Assembly (NCBI GenBank): GCA_008638375.1
Contig: CM018043.1
Span: 56,810,947 to 56,874,946 of the forward strand
DNA length: 64,000 nt
Reading direction: 5' to 3'
Origin: Nyssa sinensis
Lineage: Eukaryota; Streptophyta; Magnoliopsida; Cornales; Nyssaceae
Part shown: piece after piece, positions 36,228-48,148 of the stretch
Position numbering within the stretch: the first letter of the stretch is position 1
Layout of the letters: each line of letters opens with the position of its first letter
Notes under the pieces: generated by a model
What the model saw: only the letters and a program-made list of their open reading frames with translations
Databases searched by the model: none
Told to the model about the DNA's origin: nothing
Position numbers and translations under genes: made by a program

Positions 36228-36888
36228 TAGGGGTGCAAACAAGTCGAGTCGAGTCAAGTATTTGATGTTTGTACTCGGCTCGTGAACAATTACAGTGTGG
36301 CTCGACTCGAGCTTAAATGTATAATCGAACTTGACTCGTTAATGGACTGCCAAGTTCAAGCTCAAACTCGACTCGACTCGAGAAAATAAACGAGCCTCAT
36401 TTGAGCTCGAGTTCAAACTCGAATTACTCAAATTTTTTTTTTTTTTTGGTGTTCAATTGAATAGAAATTATGTTATTTTCACATAATAAAAAAAAATACA
36501 ACTCACCGAATAAATCAACATAACTTTTAAATTTTAATATGATTTTTTAAAGAAGAAAAAGTTATTGTATACCAATACCATATAACTAGAGTATAGAGAT
36601 TAAACAATAGAAAACCTCGATGAAAAATATACTTGAAGAAACCCTAGAGCAAAAAAAAAAAGTATTTATACTATAAAAAAAAGGCGAGTCACGAGCCGAG
36701 TTTAAACAAGTTTGTTCACGAGTTTGACGAGTCAAACCTTCTTTTGACTCGGCTCGGCTCGTTTATTAAATGAGCCCAAATTTGAGCTTGAACTCGATTC
36801 GTTTATTAATTGAATTGAATTTGAACAAGTTATAATCGAACCGAGTTCGAGCTGTTCTTAAACAGCTCTGTTCATTTGTAGCCCTGCG
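36228..36888. mobile_element. hAT-type MITE rich in CTCGA motifs
   Basis: 661 bp flanked by a perfect 8-bp duplication, caccgaat (36220-36227 and 36889-36896). Ends are TAGGGGTGCAAAC and the inverse of a CAGGGCTACAAATG-like end, an imperfect terminal inverted repeat. The interior has dense ctcga/gagct motifs in inverted orientation (36240-36425 and 36685-36860) around an AT-rich centre, so the element can fold back. No coding sequence. An 8-bp duplication and this end sequence fit the hAT superfamily. Confidence 0.83.
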
Positions 36889-37357
36889 CACCGAATGCTT
36901 TCTCCTTCCTCAAAGGACAGTAACGCCATATTTGCATCTCTACTTTTCCTTTACCTTGTTTTTTTTGTCACTCAACCAAGCATGACGTTTATGAAGGTAA
37001 AAAAGCACCCAACAGCTATTTGTACGGAATATAGTCTCCCTTATCTCTCTTTTCCCCGTTATCTCTGCAACTCCAATTCTCTCTCGCCACTTTCTAAAAA
37101 CTGATCTTGCTTTCTCTGGACATTCTACTATCTCCCCGTTATTATTCTGTCACTTTACACAGGGTTTTGAAAGTGTGTATATATATATATATGAAAATCT
37201 GTTGTGTATGGAAGCCTAATGACCAACGAACTCATTTGAATTTGAAAATTCATACGTTGGAAGGGTGTATAAAATCATCCATTTCACAAACAGTGTTGGG
37301 AGTAATGGTAAAATAACTTTAAATCTGGTACTCAATCTTTGTTAGGTGGTATATGTA

Positions 37358-37388
<31 letters not shown>

Positions 37389-39535
37389 TAGTCTATCTTG
37401 TTAATTGCACACCATTCACTTTTTATCTTTGTGATTGAAAATACTGCGTGAAATCACTCCACAAAAGAATAATCACTTTGCCAACACTAATCTCAATTAA
37501 CAGGATTAAGAATCCCAACCCCCTTTCCCACTAAACATTCCAACCTCAAGACCACGATATATCCAGAGATATTTAGTAAAGGTGGCTTTTTTATTGTAAC
37601 CAAATGCGGGATGAAAGAATTCTTCCGGATTAATTTATTCAATCCGATCTCTAAAGCCGACAAATCAACATAGCGTAAAACTACATAATGAAAATTTATT
37701 GACAAATAGTGTAAACAACACATTTTATATAAAGATTTTTATTAAAATTTGAATTTGCTCACCTTGAGGGCTTTTTTTTTTTTTTGTCAACACAAGGTAT
37801 ATTGTATAATCAATATTCATAAAAAAACCTAATAATTAAATTATGGATAAAAAAATAATTATAAATTATAAACTAAATATATTATACTATATACAACAAC
37901 AAAACTTAGGTTGTGACGCAAATCAATTTATATTATTTTAGGACAATTTAAAGAATATATAATAATGAATTTCAAGGATTTGGTTCGAACGGTAAAGACT
38001 TGAAGATTAAAATTAAAGATCTCGAATTTGAATCTCTCTTAAAGCCACTATAGATATGTCCGGTGTATGTTAGTTGGTTTCTTAAATATCTGATTTGTAC
38101 TATTAAGGAATTTATTCACAAATTTATTAATGGACATTTTTGGTCTCATTTTATATATTTTATTTTATTTTTCTGATGTGAGAAATTTTTTTTATTAGAT
38201 GAAAATGCTGGGACTAAGAATAATGTATATTCGAATTAATATATAACTCAAGAAGGAAGAAAAAAAAAGTTATAAGAGAAAAAAAAGTTTTCTCTACTTA
38301 GATATGTGTTTTAATCACAATCTGTCACATATATAATACATATATACTTTTTGATTTTTAATTTTTTTTTTGTTAAAATTAAATAATCACATGATATACA
38401 AATAATTGTAACGCTTATATGGGTATGAGGAGTTCCTCATACATAATATGGGATAGAATTAAGTAATGTATTTTTAAAATTCTATCTCAAATAATGTGAC
38501 ATTAACATAATAATGTATCACAATGACACATTAATTATGTGATTTAATACGCTATTAATATTACATGTCTTATCATATAAAATACAAAATTTAAGATAAA
38601 GATTTAAGAAGCATAATATTTTTATTTATTGAAAAATTTATTATTACTCTTAATTTCTACAATCACATTAATTAGCAATGAAAAGCAATTTTAAATTTTT
38701 ATAATATTTTTTGTTTTCATTTTTCAAATAAAACTTTTATTTTGGTACATAAAAAAGGAAGAAATTCTTAAATTGAGACTAAAAAAAGTATTAACAATTT
38801 TTTTTTTTTGTGGAGAGTTAAGCTCTACTCTCTTTTTTTGTTTTTCTTTTTAAATGTGTAGAGAATGCCACTAGCTGGCATATATATATATATATATATG
38901 GAAATAAAGGAGAATTAACTTAAAAATCCAATTAAATTAACTTACCAAATTAACACACAAAAACTCGCGATAAATTGACCATGTAATACATGGGTCGATT
39001 AATAGCCCATTACAATGCACAATAATAGAAGCCCATAATACGTAATTTCCACCGTTGTGAAGGGTAGTTTTGTCAGAATGCGGTTTATTTTAGCAGTTTC
39101 CGTGAAATGCTCTGTGATAGTGATTCCACAGTCACAGTTCCCTAAAAAAGGCAGGCAATTAAATACCAATAATCTAATTCCCAAATAACCCAAAATTTGC
39201 CGAGTCATCCTTCGATGTGTAATAAAAGCCAAATTCTAGAAAACGGCACCGCTTCAAGCGCTCTTCCCAACGACCCAAGTACCGCCGTTAGTTTGGCTTT
39301 ACTTCGTGACTCACAGTTGCCTAGTAATTCTTGCCTTGACAATATTATTTTACAATACGTTTTTCCCTTGTTAGCGTAACCGATGCCTTGGCAATATCAG
39401 TTACGTTCCCTAATTCCTATAAATATCACCCTCGACCCCTCCCTGAATTTGAAATATTTCTAAGTTAAGCTAGTCATGTCCGTTGGCATAGAGAGTTACC
39501 AAACTACCCTCCAAACTTCCCAAATCATCAAATAA
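36889..39535. other. AT-rich intergenic region
   Basis: Microsatellites at about 37176-37190, 37357-37390 ((GT)n(AT)n) and 38880-38900. 'ggttcgaacggtaaagactt' at about 37983, followed by 'ctcgaatttgaatctctct', could be a degraded SINE head, but support is thin. No gene seen. Confidence 0.45.
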
Positions 39536-39712
39536 GAGTAATGTTATTATGCTTACTTAAATTTTTTATCAAAAGTGTTTACATAGTTGATGTAACAGTA
39601 TTATATTGGATTTTATATTATATCATAATGTGATATAAAACTAATACAATACTGTCACATTAACTGTGTAAACATTTTTAACAAAATTATTAAGGTCAGT
39701 ATAGCATTACTC
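39536..39712. mobile_element. Mutator-type foldback MITE
   Basis: 177 bp from GAGTAATG to CATTACTC with about 65-bp imperfect terminal inverted repeats. It is flanked by a perfect 9-bp duplication, atcaaataa (39527-39535 and 39713-39721). A 9-bp duplication and long inverted ends indicate the Mutator superfamily. Non-coding. Confidence 0.87.
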
Positions 39713-39721
39713 ATCAAATAA

Positions 39722-41518
39722 TTCTATAACGACAAGACGCGTTTGGGATGAGAGACCCTTTCCTTAATCACACTACCTGAATTTTTTTTTTCTTTTAAAT
39801 TTGTTTAAATCTAGTAATTGACAAGGGCAAGGACTTTATTGGGGTCTCAACTTATTTTTAAAATTTTATTTATTTTATTAAATTAATTATAATTAACATA
39901 TTTCAAATAAAATAATACAAGTATTAAAATAAAAATATACATTTTAATAGAAAATTAAAATGATATTTATTTTTCAAACATAAAATCCTATCTAATTTGA
40001 ATGATTAAAAAAATTATTATAAACATTAATTATGTAGTACAAAATTTATTTATTATTTTACTTTATATAATCGAGGTAGGGCAATGTGCCTTCTCTCTAA
40101 ACCCATTCTGAACCTAACAGGATGAAAATTGTTTCTCCCAAATTTATCCTATTAGAGATGGGATTTGTGATTCTCAATAAAGCGAGTTAAATTGTCAATC
40201 TTAATGACATTGATATAAGATCGTAACAGTGTGTGTTATGATATATCAATTTTGATTTTTTTTTTTTAGTAAATCATAACACAAATGATAAAGTTTATAA
40301 AAGATCATTTGTCAAGCTAAATTATATATATATATATATATATATTGTCTAACAATAAATGTCTGACTTATCATAAATCCTCCTAAATAACATTTATCTC
40401 AATTCTCTTACAAAGGTGAGACCTATTTTTTATAAAATTTATTAATAGGACTCCATATTTATAAAGAAGTGAATTGTGTGAAATGAGATATTTATTTCTT
40501 ACTTTTAAAATAAAGATTCAATTAATGATGGCATCTTAAAAATTTAACCTCGAATAATAAATATAAATAATTTTGCACTTAATATTCATCTTACCAACTA
40601 AATGTACGAGGACGGACATATATAATGTTTCATTTTCAACACGGGCGGTGTCATGCGAGGCAAGTAATCAAATTATCATTTTACTTATTCAATATTCAAA
40701 TTTTTTGCACTGGAACAGGAAAGAGAGGGATGGCCAAATTTGATGAGAAAATAAATTATTTAATTTTATATAAAAATAAATACTATTTTGAGTATAATTA
40801 TTAGAATGAATGAATATATAATGACGAGGCTGATATAAACATAAGTCGTTGTCAAAAGTCAAATGAACATTCTATATAGCTCCGGAGTTGCCCTTATTGA
40901 TTTGGGTTCTAGATGTTGAAGGGTGCGTCGTGAATTGCATCATCCTCTTAGGGTATTTTGGTCATCAGATTTTAAATATAAAAATACTGGCACTCTGCCC
41001 AACACTCAGTGCCTGTGAGACATCTCAAAACTGTTGTGTTCCTCTCTCTCTCTCTCTCTCTCCCCCACTTCACATCTACAGAGAAATGGAGAGACTGTAC
41101 GGTTTACGAAGGAAAGCAAGCCAAGAACACTGTGGTGGAGGAAAAGAAATTGAGTTTCAGAGGAAATTCACGGAGGTCTTTCTGCAAAATTAAGGGGTCG
41201 TTGATAAAGCCAAGTTTGCTGGCAAAAAAAGGGTTAGAGCAAAGAGAGTGACTTTACACTATATCTGGCTGTACCAGACCTCCATAGATGAAAGCTTCAG
41301 AGGCCAAAGAAACACTCCATCTATCAAAGTAAGAAATTTAATACGTGTAACTTTTCTCTATCTTTTGTTCTTTCTTCTAAATCCAAGTAAATCTGGGAGA
41401 AAAACAACGCCCGGGAATACCCGTGTGGAACTTGATTGAAAATCTGTGAAAAAGAGAGTTTTTAGAGAGTGTGTGCGTGTGTTGTTCCAGTTAGAGAGAG
41501 AGAGAGACAGAGAGCAAA
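39722..41518. other. intergenic DNA and 5' leader of the DUF630/DUF632 gene
   Basis: AT-rich to about 40880, with a TA microsatellite at 40321-40345. From 40900 the base composition rises, with a (CT)n tract at 41042-41062 and (GA)n at 41492-41515 just before the start codon. This is probably promoter and 5' UTR; several short upstream ATGs occur (for example 41085). No separate gene. Confidence 0.5.
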
Positions 41519-42216
41519 ATGGGCTGCTGTTATTCAAAAATCGAAAGAGAGGAAATGGTTTCGCGATGTAAAGCTCGGAGGAGATATATGAAACAGTTTG
41601 TGAAGGCGAGACAAGCCTTGTCTGCATCTCACAGTATGTATCTAAGATCGCTCCGAAGTACAGGTTCTGCTTTGCTTCAGTTCGCCACCGCCGAAACCAG
41701 CCTCCACCACCATCACCACGTTCAACACCACCTTCCGCCGCTTCTCCCTTCACCACCACGTCAACATCGAGCACCGCCGCAGCCGCCTCCACCTCCAATG
41801 AGCCCAACCTCCGACACCTGGACCACATCAACCACCGCCTCCACAGCCCTACCGCCACCTCCGCCGCCGCCGCCGCCACAGTCGAGTTGGGATTTTTGGG
41901 ACCCATTTATGCCCTCTTCCGCAAGATCAATCACCGAAGAGGAATGGGAGGTGACAACCATCGAATCGGAAGTGGCCGTCCCCACCACTGTTGGCGTTGG
42001 GATGGCGAACGAGACCGTGCCGTCATCGTCTGTGGTCACTGGGTTCTCTAAGGAAAACCCAAGTGAGCTTGCTATGGTGGTCTCTACCAAAAATAAAGAT
42101 CTAATTGAGATCATTAGAGAGCTTGATGAATACTTTCTCAAAGCAGCCGACGCCGGCGCTCAACTCTCATTGCTCTTAGAAGTCCCAACTTGTAGTTTTT
42201 CCGATCAAAAATCACC

Positions 42217-42252
<36 letters not shown>

Positions 42253-43340
42253 CTTACATATATTCCTATGCATGTGCGTGTATTTATTTTTATATATACA
42301 CATATACGTTATTCATGTCTGCGGGTATGCGTTATGTATACGTATATGCCTTCAAATTTTCTGGGTTTAATTGCTAATTTATTTATCTAAATTTTTGGGT
42401 GCAGCTAAGATTTATGGCTATGGGAAGGGTTTGAGTCCATTGTTGTGGTCGAGGGTGTCAAGTCCGAAATTGAATGGGTTTGGGAAGTTCAGTGATGAAG
42501 TGGTTGGAGGTAATGAAGTTGGTGGAGTTGCTATGACTGGAAGTCACTGTTCCACTGTGGAGAGGCTATACGCTTGGGAGAAGAAACTCTACATGGACGT
42601 CAAGGTAGTCCTAATTTCCACACTTTCTAACAAGAAATTGAATGGGTCTTCCTTGAATTCTCTGCTTTTCTTTCTTTTGGGGCCCAAGAATTACATTGAA
42701 ACAATTGAAACCTTTTAATATTCCTTGAGTTAAAAAGTGGACAGTTGCCAAGTATTAACAATTGATTTAATAATATATATATATGTTATGTTATATTCAT
42801 TGATATATATATATATATATATAAATATAAATTTATTTTGTGGGTTGGTATTAGAATGCTGAGACTCTGAAAATGGATCATGAGAAGAGGGCAGCGCAGC
42901 TGAGGAAGTTAGAGATGAAGAGGGCTGACTATGTGAAGACAGAGAAAACCAAGAAAGAGGTTGACAAATTGGAATCAAGGATAATGGTTGCTTCCCAGGC
43001 CATTGAGACTACTTCTGCCGAAATCATCAAATTAAGAGAATCAGAGCTCTACCCACAACTTGTTGAGCTTGTTAAAGGGTTAGTTGTCTTCTTCTCACTC
43101 TTATGGTAGAAATTAGCATAGCTTAATTTCTTTTTTGTCCTTGTTATATAACAATGGACCTAATGCATTTATTATAGTAGGCCCATCACTTTGCATCTAG
43201 CCAAGAGAAAATAGAGCTAGAAATCTGTTATATAATGTATCGAAGTCCATGTCTCTGTCCCCTTCTGATGCATAGGAGAATCCAAGGGCTATCTGTTTAG
43301 AATACTTGACAGCTTGAGCTTTCTTAACTTTCGCAATCTT

Positions 43341-43379
<39 letters not shown>

Positions 43380-46337
43380 CAAACTTGACTCTAATATTTT
43401 GGGTCAGAAGATATGCTAAGATTAGTACATTACAGAAATTACTTTTGACTACTTTTACTGTTTCATGCCATGAAGTCATGCCTTTTGTTTGCTTTTGTTG
43501 CAAAATATCTTTTAATTTTAACTGTGCAGTAGATGAACAATCTGATGGGCAAAACAAATGATCCAATTGGGTCTCTCTTCACAATCAGGATCCATATTTT
43601 GTGGGCCCCTTTTTTTAGCTGTCTTCCAATTACCTGATTCTGTCCTTGACAATTTTTCTCAGGAAAATGATGCTAAGATGCTAGGCACGTTTGACTGGCA
43701 CAATATCACATGTTGCTGGTGATTAATTTAGGGGAGAGCCATTGGCACTCCATAAAGTGCCAAAAAAGTCTTTTGCATTCCAAAATTCATTAATGATTTG
43801 GAGTGCATGAGTTTACTTGAGGAGTGCCAATAGGCATTCCCTTAATTTAAGCCATTTAAGATTATCTTTAATGCTAAATGTCATTTCATCATTGTCAAAT
43901 CTATAATTTGACACTACAGTACAAAAATGCAAGAATTTGACAATTCTGTTCCAATACTAAAATGTCATTATTTTTTTTTGATAAAGTAGCGTGAACCCCA
44001 CATCCGTTTAGCATTCACTTGATAAAGTAGTGTGGACCCCCACCTTTGTTTGACATATGTAAGTTGTATTCCACAAATGACATAAAATGACATTAGCTAC
44101 TCTTCATGCAATATGGCATTGTCATTTTTTGGCAAGTCAAATAGCATCTCGTTGGAGCAATAACTTTTACAACAATGCCAAATTTTTAGAAATAGCACAT
44201 GCATTGGAGTTGCTCCTAACTTCTTATTTTGAGAGGAAAATTCTAAACATAACAGATTTTTTAACCCGAGACGCAAGGTTGTGGGATCCACTATAATAAA
44301 TGCACGTGGGTCTCATCATCTTATGTATAGGGCGTGAGAAAATCCGTTCTGTTTAGCATTACTCTATTTTGAATGTTAGGTGTCCAATTGTCATTTATTC
44401 AAAGGTTCTCACTCTATTTTCCCTGTCCTAGACACAAGGTCGTGGGATCCCTTATAATAAATGTATGGGAGCCCATCACTTTGTGTATAGGGGTGAGAAA
44501 ATCCGTGCAGTTTAGCATTACTCTATTTTGAATGCTAGGTGTCCAATAGTCATTTATTCAAAAGTTCGTTTTAAGAGTACTGAATGAGGCCAATTAACTT
44601 CTCTATCTAATGCTTAGTAAGCTTGCATGCTTTAAACCAATTGATTCTTATCCAAACTTAATTTCGTTTTGAACCCCCCCATATCATAGGTTCTTTTCCA
44701 AGGCCTTTTCATAACTTCTTTTTGTGTAAATTTAATATTTTGTATGTAATGATTCATAAAATATGGATGATGTTTTATGATTTTTGTATTTATATTTTAC
44801 ATATAATATTTAAATATACTCGAATAGTTATTTTCTTTAAATGTTTGTTTTGATTTTTTTATAATTTTCTAAAGTCTTAAGACTTATTCATTGTTTAGTT
44901 TTAAGAATCATTAGATATTAGTTTTCTCATTTTGTAGAATTTTACAATTTTTAATTCAATCCTACAATTCGATCTTGAAGACCATTCCATCAATCCATTG
45001 TAGGTTCTCAATTTCATCAACCACCTTACATGTTTGGGTCCAAATCTCATTAGCAAGTGTAGGGCTGGCTAGATCTATAATGGATCAAAAGGGTGCCTTC
45101 TAATGTGCTTGTTAGATAAAATTGAACAATGATCAAGTATAGTGATCTGTCAGTACACAGTACTGTTAGCAAATATGTCCTCTACTCCTCTGTGACGTAA
45201 TTGTCTAAGACGGTTTTATCAGTTTGGCTACAATCTGAGTTGCATGATAATGATTATTATACACAATCAACATACATTATGATTTATGATTAGCATAAAC
45301 ACACTGTGATGCAAATCTTGATAGATCTTTTTTCATTTTATTTTTCAAATTATTTAATTTTAACTTGGCATGTATTGATTTATGTAAATGTTGTGGTTAT
45401 TGTACAAGTGGAATGTGAATTTTTTGTTTTCTTGCCATTTTTTTAATCTTCTTCTCTAGTGTAAAGTATTGAGTTTTAACTACTGCAATTTTTCACAAAT
45501 AGCATACAGATTGATGTGCAGTTTGTCTTTACTCTGTTTTGTTTGGTATACAGGCTGATTTGTATGTGGAGAAGTACTTACGAGTGCCACCAGGTCCAAA
45601 CACACATAGTTCAGCAGCTCAAATATCTTGATGCCATATCATCTCTAGAACCAACATCTGAGATTCACCGCCAATCAACTCTTCAACTAGAGCTTGAAGT
45701 CCAGCAGTGGCACCTCTCCTTCGGCAAGCTAGTGAAGGCCCAACAGGATTACATCCAGTCCCTCACAGGCTGGCTCCGACTAAGCGTGTTCCAATTCAGC
45801 AACAACCAACTATCCAAAACCAGACAAGATTCTGCAATCTACACCCTTTGTGACGAATGGCACCTTGCAGTAGACCGTGTTCCTGACAAAGTGGCATCGG
45901 AAGGGATCAAGAGCTTCTTAACGGCAATCCATGCCATTGTAGATCAACAGGCGGAAGAGCAAAAGCAAAAGAAGAAGTCAGAATCAGCCTGTAAAGAGCT
46001 CGAGAAGAAGGCAGTTGAGCTTAGATCACTGGAAAGCAAGTATGGTTCATATTCAACAACCGGAGCCTTGAGCAGTACTAGAATTAAAAACTCAATTGCA
46101 GAGAAACGAGCAAAGGTGGAGACGTTGAGGGCGAAGGCAGAGGACGAGAAGGCTAATCATGAAAAGTCAGTGAGCGTAACAAGAGCGATGACACTGAACA
46201 ACCTACAGATGGGATTGCCTCATGTCTTTCAAGCGATGACCGGTTTTGCCAATGCATGCATGCGCGCATTTGAATTAGTATACAACCGAGCCAAAAGTAC
46301 TGATGATGTGCTTGATGTGAAGAGGTTACTACCTTAG
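41519..46337 (+). CDS. DUF630/DUF632 protein (APSR1/NRG2/REL2-like family)
   Basis: Exons 41519-42218, 42405-42604, 42855-43078 and 45554-46337 give 635 residues with every junction in frame. The start MGCCYSKIEREEMVSRCKAR has Gly2 and two Cys for likely myristoylation and palmitoylation, hence membrane attachment, and begins DUF630 (residues 1 to about 60). A His- and Pro-rich low-complexity linker follows (about residues 61-125). DUF632 runs from DLIEIIRELDEYFLKAADAG (about residue 200) to the C-terminus. It includes STVERLYAWEKKLYMDVK, coiled-coil Lys/Glu heptads and LICMWRSTYECHQVQ. Family members are linked to nitrate signalling (NRG2), leaf shape (REL2) and phosphate response (APSR1); which applies here cannot be told. 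No frame break. The intron 1 donor GT opens directly into a long (TA)n run. Confidence 0.93.
43731..43841. mobile_element. small hAT-type MITE in intron 3 of the DUF630/DUF632 gene
   Basis: 111 bp from GGGGAGAGCCATTGGCACTC to the inverse of GGGAATGCCTATTGGCACTC. An 8-bp duplication, ttaattta, lies at 43723-43730 and 43842-43849. Non-coding, with clear terminal inverted repeats. Confidence 0.87.
43858..44220. mobile_element. possible MITE in the same intron
   Basis: The left end 'agattatctttaatgctaaa' and the inverse of the right end 'gcattggagttgctcct' are loosely inverted. They resemble a common plant family with ends like GAGCATCTCCAATG. No clear target duplication. Confidence 0.35.
44271..44566. 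repeat. two-copy direct duplication (about 160-bp period) in intron 3 of the DUF630/DUF632 gene
   Basis: Copies begin 'acgcaaggttgtgggatcc' (44271) and 'acacaaggtcgtgggatcc' (44431). Both run through 'gtttagcattactctatttt' to 'gtcatttattcaaa'. They differ by about 10 percent. Confidence 0.8.
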
Positions 46338-46760
46338 AGGACAACAGATCCTGAAAAACTACTACTGGTTTCTGTGTATAGATGTGTGCACCCACCATCC
46401 ACCTTTGCAAGAGCCCGATTGAACCCGGAAATTTCCCGAATTCTAGTGTACCGGCAATTCCTACAGAGTTCATTGCAAGTAGCCTTAGACGGAGGTAGAA
46501 ACTTGTAGAAGTGTGGATGGGCTCCAATTAGTCTGGTGCAGAAGGTGGTTGGGATGCCAAGATGTAAGGAAACTAGAAGGTTTTTGTTTGGGTTTATATA
46601 CTTGTTTTGCAGTGAGTCTTGTGACTTGTGAAAGGTTTTCAGTTTGGATCCTTTGTTTGTTTGCTTTTTTATAGTTTATACATATGGAGAGTTATCAAGA
46701 GTGATTTCTTTATTTTCATGGAGTTTACCGTTGCTATTTTATGATCTACTTTTAACTATT

Positions 46761-47184
46761 TTTTTGATTGGTAAGAGACAATAGGATTCAAAAAAAAAAA
46801 AAAAACCGAGATGGACAAAGAAACTACAAAATCGGTGGCTGAACCTTCCAAGAAAATTTACAAGAGAATTTATATAAGGGGGGGAGAGGATTTCACATTC
46901 TAAAAGTATACTTTAATCTAAACAATGGAGTAATCTTTCCCTAAAAAATTTCATTATTTCTTTTGCACCATAAACTCCATAGGATGCAAAGAGGGATAAG
47001 ACACCAAGTATTGTTCACGTCACGAGCAACCTTAGAGTCGTGCCATACCCACAGCAGATCCCTAAGAGACATGGCATAACCCATAAGTGGCTAAAGAGAG
47101 AGTAAGAGATGCCAAACATCCTAGCGATAGGGCAGTGAATGAAGAGGTGGCTGATGGTCTCTTCTTTCTCCAGGCACATTAAGC
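46761..47184 (-). mobile_element. 5'-truncated LINE (L1-type) with 17-bp target duplication
   Basis: Minus-strand translation gives RCLMCLEKEETISHLFIHCP then IARMFG. This is the C-x2-C...H-x4-C zinc-binding (zf-RVT) region at the C-terminus of plant L1 ORF2. The 3' end carries a short poly(A), seen as poly-T at 46761-46765. The duplication atctacttttaactatt is perfect (46744-46760 and 47185-47201). It is heavily 5'-truncated, as is usual for target-primed insertion, and lies about 420 bp past the DUF630/DUF632 stop. Confidence 0.9.
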
Positions 47185-47330
47185 ATCTACTTTTAACTAT
47201 TAGTGCAGTGTGTCCAATATTGTTGGCTTATTCTGGGGAATTTTTTTGCATTCTGCACTGTACTTACTGGAAAATTCTAGAATAGAACTTGTCTATTATG
47301 CGCCTTTATAATGTTATGACTTACCTTTTT

Positions 47331-47400
47331 CAATGGGCCATGGTACAATGGTATTGGAAGGACATACTGTTCGTGAATCCCACTGAAGGCGGGTCCCACT
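47331..47400 (+). mobile_element. possible tRNA-derived SINE head
   Basis: 'catggtacaatggtat' resembles box A and 'ctgttcgtgaatccc' box B, about 30 nt apart. It shares 'aaggacat' with the candidate at 25431. No tail or target duplication was fixed. Confidence 0.35.
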
Positions 47401-47544
47401 ACAGAATGCCTTCTAGCTGCTGATATGTACTGGCACCACACCACCAGTGAGTTGGAACTAAGGGTGTAGATTGCATTCTTCTATTAACATGTATTATGAG
47501 AAAACAGTACAATCCTGACACAATGAAGCCTTAACACTAGTCTT

Positions 47545-47855
47545 TAAGAGCATCTCTAACTCAGATAATTATTTGAATCATGTTAAAGCTAAATTCTAGC
47601 TGTTTTAAGTATTGAAATACGATATTTTGATATTCTTATTCCAATGCTCAAATGTTATTTGTTTGATAGGATAATTTTTCACTGTTAGAAAAGTTCTCGA
47701 AAATTGTAAGCCTTGTTGTCAAATTTGGCAATAGATTTGACGAAGTTAAAATATAGGAAGAATTATAGCAATGCATTGGAGTAAAGTTGTTTGGTCGGAC
47801 TTGCAAAAATTTATATATAGCCAAGGTTTTGAACGGTGCAATGGAGTTACTCTAA
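47545..47855. mobile_element. probable MITE with GAGCATCTC-like ends
   Basis: The left end 'taagagcatctctaac' and the inverse of the right end (ttttagagtaactccattgc) form an imperfect terminal inverted repeat around a non-coding 310-bp AT-rich body. The target duplication is unclear, so the superfamily is not assigned. Confidence 0.42.
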
Positions 47856-48148
47856 AAAGGGGCGATGTTATGATTATCCAAAACAAAGGGAGAAAATATT
47901 AGAAGACAACTGTGTAATTGGGTGAAGTTTCAGAATGCATTCTTTGTGAACATATTCAATAAAGATGTAATGCTAAATTTTAAATATACCAATCCTACAA
48001 TGGCATAATGTAGGAACTGATCTGCCTGCTACTGAAAGAAAATCTATCATTATAGACAACGCTAGAAACTATACAAGTTTCTTTTCACTGCTGTTTATCT
48101 AAAAAGTACCTAATGACTAACCAGATTGAGATGGCTCCCTTTGTCAAT

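Noticed and set aside
37975..38060. Possible tRNA gene or SINE head around 'ggttcgaacggtaaag'
   Set aside because: It does not fold as a tRNA cloverleaf by eye, and the second box is degraded. Mentioned only in the region note.
41358..42141. Minus-strand open frames of 182 and 126 codons opposite the DUF630/DUF632 first exon
   Set aside because: They are shadows of the GC-rich Pro/His-coding stretch of the real gene and have no recognisable content.
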